From positions 1,114,707 through 1,178,706 of the forward strand of contig NZ_QRDJ01000006.1 in the NCBI RefSeq assembly GCF_003385845.1: a DNA stretch of 64,000 nucleotides, written 5' to 3'. This document shows, piece by piece, positions 20,113 to 31,526 of this stretch. Within the stretch, counting starts at the first letter, position 1. Every line of letters starts with the position of its first letter. This DNA comes from Kushneria indalinina DSM 14324. Lineage in GTDB: Bacteria; Pseudomonadota; Gammaproteobacteria; Pseudomonadales; Halomonadaceae. Under the pieces are notes generated by a model that was not told the origin of the DNA, did not search any database, and was given only the letters and a program-made list of their open reading frames with translations. The translations under genes were made by a program, and so were the position numbers.

Positions 20113-20598
20113 ATGAACGAGACACACCCCACCACTGACTACGCCATGCTCAAGCGCCAACTGGCGGCCCTGCTCGACACGCGGGACTGGGTGACCAACA
20201 CCTCACAGATGGCCGCCTTTATCTTTCAGCAGGTTCCCGAGCTGAACTGGGCAGGCTTTTATATCCAGCGCGAAGAACGCGTGCTGCGCCTCGGCCCGTT
20301 TCAGGGACAGCCGGCATGTAATCCCATCGAATTCGAGGCAGGGGTCTGCGGCGCGGCGGCGCGCACGCGTCAGACCCAGCGAGTGGAAGACGTACACGCC
20401 TTCCCGGGTCACATCGCCTGTGACGCAGCCTCGCGCTCCGAACTTGTCGTGCCGCTGATCAGTAATGATCGGCTCTGGGGCGTGCTGGATCTGGACAGTC
20501 CTCTGCCCGGCCGTTTTGCCTTGGAGGATCAGGAAGGGATTGAAGCGCTGTGTCAGGTACTGATGGATCAGACCGATCTACCTGACCTGATCGGCTAG
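20113..20598 (+). CDS. msrC: Free methionine-(R)-sulfoxide reductase
   Basis: GAF-domain enzyme that reduces free Met-R-sulfoxide to methionine with thioredoxin. Three cysteines at residues 69, 79 and 103 keep the 10- and 24-residue spacing of the catalytic cysteines of E. coli fRMsr (84, 94, 118). Other family blocks: ELNWAGFYIQRE, FEAGVCGAAARTRQTQRVEDVH, FPGHIACDAASRSELVVPL. 161 residues. It follows metNIQ after a terminator, placing oxidised-methionine recovery beside methionine uptake. Confidence 0.92.
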   Translation: MNETHPTTDYAMLKRQLAALLDTRDWVTNTSQMAAFIFQQVPELNWAGFYIQREERVLRLGPFQGQPACNPIEFEAGVCGAAARTRQTQRVEDVHAFPGHIACDAASRSELVVPLISNDRLWGVLDLDSPLPGRFALEDQEGIEALCQVLMDQTDLPDLIG

Positions 20599-20630
20599 AT
20601 AATAGACAATAAAAGACAGGCAATAAAAAA

Positions 20631-20650
20631 CCCCGCTTTCGCGGGGTTTT
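20631..20650. terminator. Bidirectional terminator between msrC and tRNA-Val
   Basis: CCCCGC / GCGGGG stem with A-run before (20625-20630) and TTTT after; it serves msrC on the plus strand and the tRNA genes on the minus strand. Confidence 0.85.
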
Positions 20651-20658
20651 CAATATTC

Positions 20659-20735
20659 TGGTAGGACCGAGCGGATTTGAACCGCTGACCTCCACGATGT
20701 CAACGTGGCGCTCTAACCAACTGAGCTACGGTCCT
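20659..20735 (-). tRNA. tRNA-Val (GAC)
   Basis: 77 bases with encoded CCA. Acceptor arm AGGACCG pairs with CGGTCCT, D-arm GCTCAGTTGGTTAGAGC, and anticodon stem CCACG/CGTGG with loop TTGACAT, giving anticodon GAC for valine. The T-arm is GCGGTTCAAATCCGC. Confidence 0.95.
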
Positions 20736-20780
20736 TCAAATTAATACGTTTGAAATCGGCTGACCTGTCATCTGAATCAC

Positions 20781-20857
20781 TGGTAGGACCGAGCGGATTT
20801 GAACCGCTGACCTCCACGATGTCAACGTGGCGCTCTAACCAACTGAGCTACGGTCCT
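20781..20857 (-). tRNA. tRNA-Val (GAC), second identical copy
   Basis: Identical over its full 77 bases to the copy at 20659-20735, separated by 45 bases. Tandem duplication on one transcript raises gene dosage for GUC/GUU decoding. Confidence 0.95.
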
Positions 20858-21027
20858 GCTTCAATGACATGCGAGTGCCGTTTCAACGCTGCGCTATTGT
20901 ACTGATTTCTGGTTCGAGCGCAACCGTTTAGCAGCCGCACCGGCATGATTTTTTGTTTTCCAGGCTCACGCTTACCGTCGGCAACGGCTGGAAAAACCGC
21001 ACGATACAGCTCGCAATTCAAAATGCA

Positions 21028-21060
21028 CCGGGCCTGTCGACATGACATCGACAGGCCCGG
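21028..21060 (-). terminator. Hairpin after glpK
   Basis: Perfect 13-bp stem CCGGGCCTGTCGA / TCGACAGGCCCGG with a 7-base loop, 30 bases past the glpK stop. The T-tract on the minus side is short (ATTTTG), so the terminator is good in stem but weak in tail. Confidence 0.7.
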
Positions 21061-21090
21061 ACACTATTCAGGCGATGCTATCCTTGGATA

Positions 21091-23380
<2,290 letters not shown>

Positions 23381-23735
23381 TTTTAACCCCGGAAAAACGT
23401 TGATTTTTATACATTCAAGGCATATCTGTGTTGCTTTCCGAGCATCCTATAGAAACCACTTCAAAAAACGATGTGCCGTTTCCGACTTTTTGCCTTTATT
23501 ATTTCAAGGTATTGATTTTAAAGATATTAAAAGCTTTTAAACCTTAGTAGTACAAGCCGTTTTCAACGGCTTTACCCCACTTTGGCATGAGCAGAAAGCA
23601 ACGCCCCCTGTTGCCTGATGAACATGCCGGCAGCGGATGACAGCAAGACGCACACAACTATTGCCGCACGGGCGCCGCGGGGCTAACCTGGTCATCTCGA
23701 TCAGCCCCGGCAAAAGCCTCCGGACAGGACAGAAC
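23381..23735. promoter_or_regulatory. glpF-glpR divergent control region
   Basis: About 355 bases, AT-rich, without a gene. It contains a 14-bp palindrome TTAAAAGCTTTTAA (23527-23540), a dyad AAACG-N6-CGTTT near 23468, and a hairpin AAGCCGTT-TTC-AACGGCTT (23554-23572). I find no clear ATGTTC-N6-GAACAT GlpR operator like those before glpD, so control of glpFK may use a diverged site. Confidence 0.45.
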
Positions 23736-24500
23736 ATGACCCAGCAGGAACGCCACAGCACTATCGCCGACATGGTCAAGCGTCAGGGCTACGCCACCAT
23801 TGAGCAGCTGGCGCATCACTTCAATGTCACCCCGCAGACCATCCGACGCGATCTCAAGGTTCTGGCCGATGAGCAGGTGATACGACGAGTGCATGGCGGC
23901 GCCGGCCTGCTGGAATCCAGCACGGTCAATACCGCCTACAGTGCCCGCAAGTTGATCAACCACGATGCCAAGGCCCGCATTGCCCGGGCGCTGGCCGAAC
24001 AGATCCCGGATCAGAGTTCGCTTTTCATCAATATCGGGACCAGCACCGAACTGATCGCCGAGGCGCTGCTCCATCATCAGGGGCTGGAAGTCATCACCAA
24101 CAATCTCAACGTCGCCGCCACGCTCCAGCACCGCGAGGACTTCAACGTCATCGTGGCCGGCGGCAGCGTGCGTTCGCGCGATGGCGGGATCATCGGTGAG
24201 GCCACGGTGGACTTCATCAATCAGTTCAAGGTCGACTTTGGCATCATCGGCATCAGCAGTATCGACGAAGACGGCGCCCTGCTCGACTTTGATTACCAGG
24301 AGGTCAGAGTGGCGCAGGCGATCATCAGCAACTCGCGTCAGGTCTATCTGGCCGCCGACCACTCCAAGTTTGCCCGCAACGCCGTGGTGCGACTGGGCCA
24401 TCTCACTCAGATTCACGCCCTGTTTACCGACCAGGAACCCCCGGCAGGCATATGTCGCCTGCTCAGTGAACACAGCATCACGCTCAACATCTGCCCCTGA
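23736..24500 (+). CDS. glpR: Glycerol-3-phosphate regulon repressor (DeoR family)
   Basis: Represses glp genes; glycerol-3-phosphate is the inducer. N-terminal winged helix with TIEQLAHHFNVTPQTIRRDL, then the phosphosugar-sensing domain (NIGTSTELIAEAL, NNLNVAATL, GGIIGEATVDFI). The ATG at 23736 gives MTQQERHSTIADMV and 254 residues (E. coli 252); the upstream extension has no similarity. It lies between glpFK and glpD. Confidence 0.95.
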   Translation: MTQQERHSTIADMVKRQGYATIEQLAHHFNVTPQTIRRDLKVLADEQVIRRVHGGAGLLESSTVNTAYSARKLINHDAKARIARALAEQIPDQSSLFINIGTSTELIAEALLHHQGLEVITNNLNVAATLQHREDFNVIVAGGSVRSRDGGIIGEATVDFINQFKVDFGIIGISSIDEDGALLDFDYQEVRVAQAIISNSRQVYLAADHSKFARNAVVRLGHLTQIHALFTDQEPPAGICRLLSEHSITLNICP

Positions 24501-24567
24501 CAGGAGAACATCGAACGCGCGGCAAAACCGATCATGCCGATTGCATCAGACAATCACCGCTGACTTG

Positions 24568-24583
24568 ATGTTCTTTTGAACAT
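24568..24583 (+). promoter_or_regulatory. GlpR operator O1 of glpD
   Basis: Perfect inverted repeat ATGTTC-TTTT-GAACAT about 90 bases before the glpD ATG. The half-sites match the E. coli GlpR operator half-sites; the spacer is 4 instead of 6. Confidence 0.65.
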
Positions 24584-24588
24584 GCCTT

Positions 24589-24606
24589 ATGTTCACATTC
24601 GAACAT
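24589..24606 (+). promoter_or_regulatory. GlpR operator O2 of glpD
   Basis: ATGTTC-ACATTC-GAACAT has half-sites and 6-base spacing as in E. coli GlpR operators (ATGTTCG-N4-CGAACAT type). It lies 5 bases from O1, so cooperative repression of glpD is likely. Confidence 0.75.
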
Positions 24607-24670
24607 TCGTGATGGTATCGTTACCGCGTTCCCCAACTCCCTATCCGGCGCAGACGCGCAAGGCAGGCGC

Positions 24671-26242
24671 ATGACTTCCGACAAGACTTCCGCAATGGAC
24701 ACCCCGGTTCTGGACCTTTTCATCATCGGTGGCGGCATCAATGGCACCGGTATTGCCAACGATGCGGCCGGCCGCGGTCTCAGCATCGGACTTTGTGAAC
24801 AGGCCGACCTTGCCAGTGCCACCTCCTCGGCTTCCAGCAAGCTGATTCATGGCGGTCTGCGCTATCTGGAGCACAAGGAATTTCGTCTGGTCCGCGAAGC
24901 GCTTCACGAGCGTGAAGTACTGCTCAACAAGGCACCGCACATTATATGGCCGCTGCGCTTTATCCTGCCGCATCGCCAGCACCTGCGCCCTGCCTGGATG
25001 CTGCGCGCCGGTCTCTTTTTGTATGACCATCTCAGCCCGCGCGACACGCTGCCCGGCTCGAAATCGCTGAAATTCGACAACAACAGCGCGCTCAAGCCCG
25101 AGATCAAAAAAGGGTTTGAATACTCCGATTGCTGGGTCGACGACGCGCGTCTGGTCGTGCTCAACGCCCTGCAGGCGCAGGAACAGGGCGGTGAAATCCT
25201 GGTGCGCACGCGCTGTGTCAACGCCGTTGAAAAGGACGGTGTCTGGGAGATCACGCTTGAAAACACCCGCACCGGCGAGCAGATGGTTCGTCGAGCGAAG
25301 GCGCTGGTCAATGCCGCAGGTCCCTGGGTCGAGTCGTTTATCAAGGGCAGCACCCAGCGCCAGTCGCGCTACGGCATCCACATGATCAAGGGCAGCCATA
25401 TCATCACCCGCCGCATCAACAGTGACGATCGCGCCTTCATCCTGCAAAACGAAGACAAGCGCATCGTCTTTGTCCTGCCCTGGCAGAACGACTACAGCCT
25501 GATCGGCACGACCGATCAGAACTACGAGGGTGATCCGACGCATATCACCATCAGTGACGAAGAGACCGACTACATCCTCAATGTCGTCAACGCCCACTTC
25601 AAGGAGCAGCTGACCCGTGACGACGTGGTCACCAGCTACTCCGGCGTTCGCCCGCTGTGTGATGATGAATCCGATGACCCGTCGGCCATGACGCGTGACT
25701 ACACGCTGGCGCTGGATGATACCGGCGCGCCGATGCTGTCGGTGTTCGGTGGCAAGATCACCACCTTCCGCCGGCTGTCGGAATCCGCCATGGAAAAGAT
25801 CGAACCCTGGTTCCCCAGCATGGGCAAGCCATGGACCGACAAGCGTCCCCTGCCGGGCGGCAATATCGATTCGCGCGAGGGCTATACCCGCAAGCTGCTC
25901 AATCAGTACCCGTTTCTCGGCGAGCGGCGTGCGAACCGGTTTGCCTCCAGCTACGGCACGCTGTGCGAGACGTTCCTCAAGGGAGCTACCGATGAAGCCG
26001 AACTGGGCGAGGACTTCGGCGCCGGTTTGACTCGCGCCGAGGTGGATTATTTGATCGATCACGAATGGGCCACTCAGGCCGACGATATCCTCTGGCGTCG
26101 TACCAAGATGGACATGCGCCTTGACGAGCCCCAGCGCACGCGACTGCAGCAATACGTCACCGGTCGCATGGATGCCGTCAGCCCGAATGACATGAACGAG
26201 CCGGTCGGCACCCCCTCGCCGGACCACGCCCTGGCGCACTGA
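24671..26242 (+). CDS. glpD: Aerobic glycerol-3-phosphate dehydrogenase
   Basis: Membrane-associated flavoenzyme oxidising G3P to DHAP and passing electrons to quinone. FAD-binding FIIGGGINGTGIANDAAGRG and SSASSKLIHGGLRYLE are near the N-terminus; IIGTTDQNYEGD, SGVRPLCDDE and GGKITTFRRLSE follow. The C-terminal helical domain is complete. 523 residues. Completes the glycerol pathway with glpF, glpK and glpR. Confidence 0.96.
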   Translation: MTSDKTSAMDTPVLDLFIIGGGINGTGIANDAAGRGLSIGLCEQADLASATSSASSKLIHGGLRYLEHKEFRLVREALHEREVLLNKAPHIIWPLRFILPHRQHLRPAWMLRAGLFLYDHLSPRDTLPGSKSLKFDNNSALKPEIKKGFEYSDCWVDDARLVVLNALQAQEQGGEILVRTRCVNAVEKDGVWEITLENTRTGEQMVRRAKALVNAAGPWVESFIKGSTQRQSRYGIHMIKGSHIITRRINSDDRAFILQNEDKRIVFVLPWQNDYSLIGTTDQNYEGDPTHITISDEETDYILNVVNAHFKEQLTRDDVVTSYSGVRPLCDDESDDPSAMTRDYTLALDDTGAPMLSVFGGKITTFRRLSESAMEKIEPWFPSMGKPWTDKRPLPGGNIDSREGYTRKLLNQYPFLGERRANRFASSYGTLCETFLKGATDEAELGEDFGAGLTRAEVDYLIDHEWATQADDILWRRTKMDMRLDEPQRTRLQQYVTGRMDAVSPNDMNEPVGTPSPDHALAH

Positions 26243-26268
26243 CTTCGCAGCCAGCAGCACACGAAAAA

Positions 26269-26293
26269 GGGCCCCGAACGGGGCCCTTTTTTT
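26269..26293 (+). terminator. Terminator of glpD
   Basis: GGGCCCC / GGGGCCC stem, GAAC loop and seven T, 26 bases past the glpD stop. The A-run on the left means it can also stop fumC transcripts from the other strand. Confidence 0.92.
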
Positions 26294-26341
26294 ATCCTGT
26301 ACGGCCTTGATGGCCGTAACAGTGTGCGCTTTCCCCAGCAC

Positions 26342-27721
26342 CTATTCCTGAATGCCGCCGCGTGTCAGCTGTGCCGGGTCGAGATAGCGCTCGAGCTCCT
26401 CGCGGGAAAGCTCGGTTTCCTCCTCGGCCACGTCAATGATCGCCCGCCCTTCCTGATAGGCCTTCTTGGCCACACGCGCGGCCTCGTTGTAACCGATCAC
26501 CGGGTTGAGTGCGGTGACCAGCACCGGATTGCGCGCCAGCGGCGACTCGATATTGTCGCGGCGCACGTTGAAGCTCTTGATCGCCTTGTCTGCCATCAGC
26601 ACGGAGACGTTGTTCAACAGCGATATCGAACTGAGCACGTTATGTGCCATCAGCGGCAGCATGACGTTGAGCTGAAAGTTGCCCGACTGCCCGCCCACGG
26701 TCACCGCAGCGTCATTGCCGATCACCTGGGCGGCCACCTGGGCGGCCGCTTCGGGAATCACCGGGTTGACCTTGCCCGGCATGATCGAGCTGCCCGGCTG
26801 CAGCGCTTCAAGCTCGATTTCGCCCAGCCCCGCCAGCGGCCCGGAATTCATCCAGCGCAGATCGTTGCTGATCTTCATCAGCGCGCAGGCATAGGCCTTG
26901 AGATGGCCGGAAAGCTCTACGGTGGCATCCTGTGACCCCAGCGCGGCAAAGAGGCTGTCCGCCGGCGTAAAGCCAAGCCCGGTCTGCTCCGACAGACGGC
27001 TGGCAAAGCGCTCGGCAAACTCCGGATGAGCGTTGATGCCGCTGCCCACGGCCGTGCCGCCCTGAGCGATACGCAGCATGCGCATCAGTCCGCTCTCAAG
27101 GCGCTCGATGGACTGCTCGACCTGACTGGCCCAGGCCCCCAGCTCCTGACTCATGCGCACCGGCATGGCATCCATCAGGTGGGTACGACCGGTCTTGACC
27201 ACATCATCAAGCGAGGCAGCCTTCTCCTCGATGGTCTGCTGCAGATAGCGCAGCGTCGGTAAAAGGCGCTCGTGAAGCTCCATGGCGATCGAGACATGCA
27301 GCGCGGTCGGAATGGTGTCGTTGCTGCTCTGGCCCATGTTTACGTGATCGTTGGGCCCCACCTCGAGATCGGTCCGTGTGGCCAGATGCGAGATGACCTC
27401 GTTGACGTTCATGTTCGTCGAGGTGCCCGACCCGGTCTGATAGATGTCGATCGGAAACTGATCGGCGTGCTCGCCGCGAATGATCGCATCGGCGGCCTTG
27501 ACGATGGCCAGCGCCCGCCCCTCATCAAGCAGCCCGAGGTCCAGGTTGACCTCGGCGGCGGCACGCTTGACCCGCGCCACGGCCGCAATGAACGACGCCG
27601 GCATGGGCTGACCGCTGACCGGGAAGTTGTTGATGGCCCGCTGGGTCTGCGCGCCATAAAGTGCCGTCATCGGCACTTCCAGCTCGCCCATGCTGTCCTT
27701 TTCGATACGGGACTGATCCAT
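26342..27721 (-). CDS. fumC: Class II fumarate hydratase
   Basis: Iron-independent fumarase of the TCA cycle. Contains SGTSTNMNVNEV, MGQSSNDTIPTALH, KTGRTHLMDAMPVRM and the superfamily signature SSIMPGKVNPV. 459 residues. AGGAGAGG sits directly before the ATG. Monocistronic. Confidence 0.95.
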   Translation of the reverse strand: MDQSRIEKDSMGELEVPMTALYGAQTQRAINNFPVSGQPMPASFIAAVARVKRAAAEVNLDLGLLDEGRALAIVKAADAIIRGEHADQFPIDIYQTGSGTSTNMNVNEVISHLATRTDLEVGPNDHVNMGQSSNDTIPTALHVSIAMELHERLLPTLRYLQQTIEEKAASLDDVVKTGRTHLMDAMPVRMSQELGAWASQVEQSIERLESGLMRMLRIAQGGTAVGSGINAHPEFAERFASRLSEQTGLGFTPADSLFAALGSQDATVELSGHLKAYACALMKISNDLRWMNSGPLAGLGEIELEALQPGSSIMPGKVNPVIPEAAAQVAAQVIGNDAAVTVGGQSGNFQLNVMLPLMAHNVLSSISLLNNVSVLMADKAIKSFNVRRDNIESPLARNPVLVTALNPVIGYNEAARVAKKAYQEGRAIIDVAEEETELSREELERYLDPAQLTRGGIQE

Positions 27722-27837
27722 GATCCTCTCCTGATAATCAACGATGAAGCGCCGAAAGATGCTCTTCAGGTTAGCAGGACAGTCGACATCACACCCGTCT
27801 CATCCTGGGTACCGGACGGGCCGCTGCGCTTTTCGGG

Positions 27838-28962
27838 TCAAAGATCGATGACCTGGCGAATGGCCTGCCCACAGGCCAGGCGCTCAAAGCCCTCGTTGAT
27901 CTCATCAAGCGTCAGCCGATGGGTCAAAAGCCGGTCCACCGGCAGCCGTCCGGCCTGATAGAGCGCGATATATTCCGGCACATCCAGCGTGGGCACGTGG
28001 CCGCCCAGATAGGAGCCCTTGAGCGTGCGCTGCTCGGCCACCATGCGTGTCGGGCTGATCGACAGTCGCACATCGGGATGCGGCAGACCGGAACTCACCG
28101 TGGTCCCGCCGCGCCGGGTACACTCAAAGGCAAACTCCAGCGCCGGTGCCACACCGGCGAATTCGGTAGCCAGATTGACACCGCCGCCGCTGATCTCGCG
28201 CACCTGCTCGATGGCATCCTCATCGCCGCTGTTGACCACATGGGTCGCCCCCATCGCCCTGGCCGTTTCCAGCTTGTCGGCATCGATGTCGGCGGCGATC
28301 ACCTGACGGGCACCGCCGCCCAGCGCCCCCAGTACCGCCGCCAGCCCCACGCCGCCCAGTCCGACCACCAGCACCGACTGCCCAAGCCTGAGCTGCCCGG
28401 TATGCACCACCGCCCCGACGCCTGTCAGCACCGCGCAGCCAAACAGTGCCGCGATATGAAACGGCAGCTCCGGGTCGATACGCGTCAGAGAGCGGCGCGA
28501 AGCCACGGCGTACTCGGCAAACCCGGACACCCCGATGTGGTGATAGACCGTCTCGTCATTTTGACGCAGCCGCATGCCGCCGCCCAGCAGATGCCCGGCG
28601 GTATTGGCCGCCGCCCCCGGCTGACAAAGCGCCGCCTCACCGGACAGGCAAAACGCGCAGGTGCCGCAGTTGGGCGCGAAGGAGAACACCACATGATCCC
28701 CGGCCTCGAGATCGTCGACACCCTCACCCACCTCAACCACCTCGCCGGCCGCTTCATGGCCCAGCACCATGGGCAGCGGCCGCGGACGATCACCGTTGAT
28801 GGTGGACAGATCGGAATGACAAAGCCCCGCGGCGCGAATGCGCACCAGCACCTCGCCGCGACCGGGCGGGTCGAGCGTGACCTCCTCGATCGACAAGGGC
28901 TGTGACGTCCCGTAGGGGCGGGGCTTTTGCATCTCTCGCAGCACGGCGGCACGGGTTTTCAT
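27838..28962 (-). CDS. Zinc-dependent alcohol dehydrogenase (MDR superfamily)
   Basis: Oxidises an alcohol with NAD(P); substrate unknown. Catalytic zinc ligands are GLCHSD and GHEAAGEVVEVGEGV; the structural zinc site is CGTCAFCLSGEAALC. The cofactor fold has VVGLGGVGLAAVLGALG followed by VIAADIDADKLETARAMGATH, where the Asp favours NAD. 374 residues, close to the class III/AdhC type. A good AGGAG precedes the ATG. It ends shortly after the lactonase-like gene that precedes it on the same strand, which suggests a joint role. Confidence 0.88.
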   Translation of the reverse strand: MKTRAAVLREMQKPRPYGTSQPLSIEEVTLDPPGRGEVLVRIRAAGLCHSDLSTINGDRPRPLPMVLGHEAAGEVVEVGEGVDDLEAGDHVVFSFAPNCGTCAFCLSGEAALCQPGAAANTAGHLLGGGMRLRQNDETVYHHIGVSGFAEYAVASRRSLTRIDPELPFHIAALFGCAVLTGVGAVVHTGQLRLGQSVLVVGLGGVGLAAVLGALGGGARQVIAADIDADKLETARAMGATHVVNSGDEDAIEQVREISGGGVNLATEFAGVAPALEFAFECTRRGGTTVSSGLPHPDVRLSISPTRMVAEQRTLKGSYLGGHVPTLDVPEYIALYQAGRLPVDRLLTHRLTLDEINEGFERLACGQAIRQVIDL

Positions 28963-29009
28963 GGCACTCTCCTGATCACGGGCATGACAACGGCGATATC
29001 ACGTTGAAC

Positions 29010-29795
29010 TCAGCGGTAATACTCGGGGGCATGGCGAAACGTCGGCCAAGCCTCGGGGTCATGCCCGGTCACCACCATGGCCTGCGTCTTGCGCGCCAGC
29101 GCATGCAGCTTCTGTACCGAGCGCACGGCGTCGACCGTCGAGACCAGAAAGCCCGGCAGCGCCTTTTCATTCCAGTGATCCATGGTGTAGGCCGCATCCA
29201 CGGCCAGCAGCACCGGGCCGGTCTCTTCGAGGTTCACCAGAAAACTGGCGTGGCCGGGGGCATGGCCGGGGGTGAAGATAAAGCGGATCGCGCCATCACC
29301 GAACAGATCAAACCCATCCTCGCTGTCGTCCAGAAATTGCCATTGAATCCCCGGGCGATCAAAGTCCCTGCGGATATAACCGCCATCGGCAAACCAGTCC
29401 GGTGCCATGGCGTATTCATACTCCCGCCGGCGGACGACATGAACGGCGTTGGGAAAACGTCCGGTCGCGCCGGTATGATCCAGATGCAGATGGCTTTGCA
29501 GTACATAAGCCACGTCTTCGGGCGCGATGCCCATTTCCTGAAGCACCTGAACACACCCCTCCTCTTCGCGCATCACCGGCTGATAGACCGCCGTAATGTC
29601 GCCCCAGTGGCCCTTGGCATCCGTGGCGCACTCCACGGCGCAGCCGCCATCGATGACCACGTTCCCCCGTGGATGAGTAATCAGATACCACGGCACCGGT
29701 ATCTCGTAGTCATCCAGCCCGGCATTCATGCTGATGTTGCACCGACGGCATTTGAGGGTTCCGGTCTGGAACATGTAAAGACGCATCTGGCTCAT
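29010..29795 (-). CDS. N-acyl homoserine lactonase-type metallo-beta-lactamase hydrolase
   Basis: Dinuclear-zinc hydrolase of the AiiA/AttM lactonase group. The metal motif HLHLDHTG, AHVVRRREYEYAM-type lid and TPGHAPGHASFLV are conserved. The ATG at 29795 (GGGAG upstream) gives 261 residues; the longer frame adds a Cys-rich stretch with no similarity. It could open quorum-sensing lactones or other small lactones, and the alcohol dehydrogenase next to it fits a lactone/alcohol route. The substrate is not decided by sequence. Confidence 0.82.
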   Translation of the reverse strand: MSQMRLYMFQTGTLKCRRCNISMNAGLDDYEIPVPWYLITHPRGNVVIDGGCAVECATDAKGHWGDITAVYQPVMREEEGCVQVLQEMGIAPEDVAYVLQSHLHLDHTGATGRFPNAVHVVRRREYEYAMAPDWFADGGYIRRDFDRPGIQWQFLDDSEDGFDLFGDGAIRFIFTPGHAPGHASFLVNLEETGPVLLAVDAAYTMDHWNEKALPGFLVSTVDAVRSVQKLHALARKTQAMVVTGHDPEAWPTFRHAPEYYR

Positions 29796-30018
29796 GACGA
29801 TTCTCCCGGCCGAGGCCTGACAGGCATTGATCGTAATGCATGAACAGCAGCTGACACGGCGTACCAGCTTGCTCCATCCAGACATATCTCCTCATGGGCG
29901 TATATTCGACCCTGGTCCTGGCATTACCACCGGTGCCATAACGATGGACACCCGACAGGACGTCATCGGCACGCTCATCTACCCTTGACCCCAGACGACA
30001 TCAACAAGGAGCCTTCTT

Positions 30019-30438
30019 ATGTGGTACCGCCAGCAGATTACCCTCAAGCCCTACAAGCGCGGTTTTCACCTGATCACCAACGACATCCTGAGCTCGCTCG
30101 ACCGAATGCAGGAGGTCTCCACGGGGCTTTTGCACCTGCAGATGCTGCACACCTCTGCCTCATTGACGCTCAATGAAAACGCCGATCCCGACGTGCGCCA
30201 CGACATGGAAGCCTTCTTCCGGGATCGCGTTCCGGGCGATCTGCCCTACTTTCGCCACACCATGGAAGGCCCGGACGACATGCCCGCCCACATCAAGGCC
30301 AGCCTCATGGGCACCGAGCTGACGCTGGCCGTCGACAACGGCCGCCTGGCCACCGGCACCTGGCAGGGCATCTGGCTCGGCGAACATCGAGAAAACGGCG
30401 GCAGCCGCCGCATTCTGGCCACGCTTTACGGCGAGTAA
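30019..30438 (+). CDS. YjbQ family protein (UPF0047)
   Basis: Small conserved protein of 139 residues. Typical blocks are [31 protein letters not shown] and the C-terminal [20 protein letters not shown] with clustered His. Members have been linked to weak thiamine-phosphate synthase activity, but the physiological role is unsettled. Confidence 0.9.
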   Translation: MWYRQQITLKPYKRGFHLITNDILSSLDRMQEVSTGLLHLQMLHTSASLTLNENADPDVRHDMEAFFRDRVPGDLPYFRHTMEGPDDMPAHIKASLMGTELTLAVDNGRLATGTWQGIWLGEHRENGGSRRILATLYGE

Positions 30439-30445
30439 CGCCTCA

Positions 30446-30470
30446 CATGCCGGGGCGCGGCCCCGGCATG
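30446..30470. terminator. Hairpin between convergent yjbQ and dctP genes
   Basis: Perfect 11-bp stem CATGCCGGGGC / GCCCCGGCATG with a 3-base loop, 8 bases after one stop and 14 before the other. No T-run on either side, so stopping may be weak or factor-assisted. Confidence 0.6.
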
Positions 30471-30483
30471 CAGACACCACCGC

Positions 30484-31503
30484 CTACGACTGGCGCTCGC
30501 CCGATACGGCCTGAATCGCCTTGATCATTTCGTCGCCGTTCAGGTCGACAAAGGTCTCCCAGACAGGTTCGATGGCCTGCTGGAAGGCCGCCGTGTCCAC
30601 ATCGCGATTGACCTCCATGCCTTCCTCTTCAAGCGTTGTGATCATCTGCTCGGTCTGCTCGGTGTTCATCTGGCGCTGCATGGCCGTGGCATCCGCTGCC
30701 GCCTTCTCGACAATCTGCTGCTGCTCGGGCGTGAGGCTGTCAAAGCGCTTCTGATTCATGACCATCAACAGCGCCGAGTAGGCGTGGTTGCTGATCGACA
30801 GATAGTCCTGCACCTCGTTGAAGTTAAACGACACCACGATGCCCAGCGGATGCTCCTGAGCGTCTACCACGCCGGTTTCCAGTGCCGTGTAAAGCTCGGC
30901 GACCGGCAGCTGCTGCGGGTTGGCGCCGAGAAGCTCGAACATGTTGTTGAGCGTGATCGAGTTGTTGACCCGCATGCGCAGGCCCTTCAGGTCCGCCGGC
31001 TCCCGAATCGGCCCGCGATTGTTGGTCATCTCTCGAAAGCCGTTTTCCGGAAAGGCCAGCCCCTTGAGCCCCAGCGCCGGCAGCTTGCTCATGACCGCCT
31101 CACCCGGTGCCCCATCCAGCGCCTGATAGGCGGCATTGCTGTCGGTGAACATGAACGGCAGCTCAAAGGCGCCGGCTTCCGGCACCATGCCGGTAAAATT
31201 GGTCAGCCCCGACAGCGTGATATCGATGATGCCGGAGCGGGCGCCGTCGATCATCTGGGCGTCGTTGCCCAGCTGACCGTTGGGAAAGATCTGCACCTTG
31301 AGATCACCGTCGCTGGCCTTTTCCACTTCCTCCTTGAACTTCTCCGCCAGCACATGCTGCAGATCGCTTTGTGGCGTGGGGTGCGCAAAGCGCAGCGTGG
31401 TCGCCGCCCAGACACTGCTGGACACCGACATGGCCACCATCAGTGCTGCCGCAGTTGTACCGAGAGTCATACCGAGCGTCGTACCGAACAGGAATCTTGT
31501 CAT
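30484..31503 (-). CDS. TRAP transporter substrate-binding protein (DctP family)
   Basis: Periplasmic receptor of a tripartite carboxylate importer. The ATG at 31503 has AAGGAG 8 bases upstream and opens with a secretion signal ending SSSVWAAT. Family motifs follow: LRFAHPTPQSDLQHV, NGRGPIREPADLKGLRMRV with the carboxylate-binding Arg, and YTALETGVVDAQEHP. 339 residues. Last of the Q-M-P row; the neighbouring dehydrogenases suggest a hydroxy- or keto-acid ligand. Confidence 0.93.
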   Translation of the reverse strand: MTRFLFGTTLGMTLGTTAAALMVAMSVSSSVWAATTLRFAHPTPQSDLQHVLAEKFKEEVEKASDGDLKVQIFPNGQLGNDAQMIDGARSGIIDITLSGLTNFTGMVPEAGAFELPFMFTDSNAAYQALDGAPGEAVMSKLPALGLKGLAFPENGFREMTNNRGPIREPADLKGLRMRVNNSITLNNMFELLGANPQQLPVAELYTALETGVVDAQEHPLGIVVSFNFNEVQDYLSISNHAYSALLMVMNQKRFDSLTPEQQQIVEKAAADATAMQRQMNTEQTEQMITTLEEEGMEVNRDVDTAAFQQAIEPVWETFVDLNGDEMIKAIQAVSGERQS

Positions 31504-31526
31504 GTTGTTGCTCCTTGCCTTCGGAA

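Noticed and set aside
24641-26341. 566-codon minus-strand frame opposite glpD
   Set aside because: Antisense shadow of glpD with no family motifs; caused by third-position GC bias.
27919-28905. 328-codon plus-strand frame opposite the alcohol dehydrogenase
   Set aside because: Shadow frame with repetitive Arg/His/Gln composition and no ribosome site.
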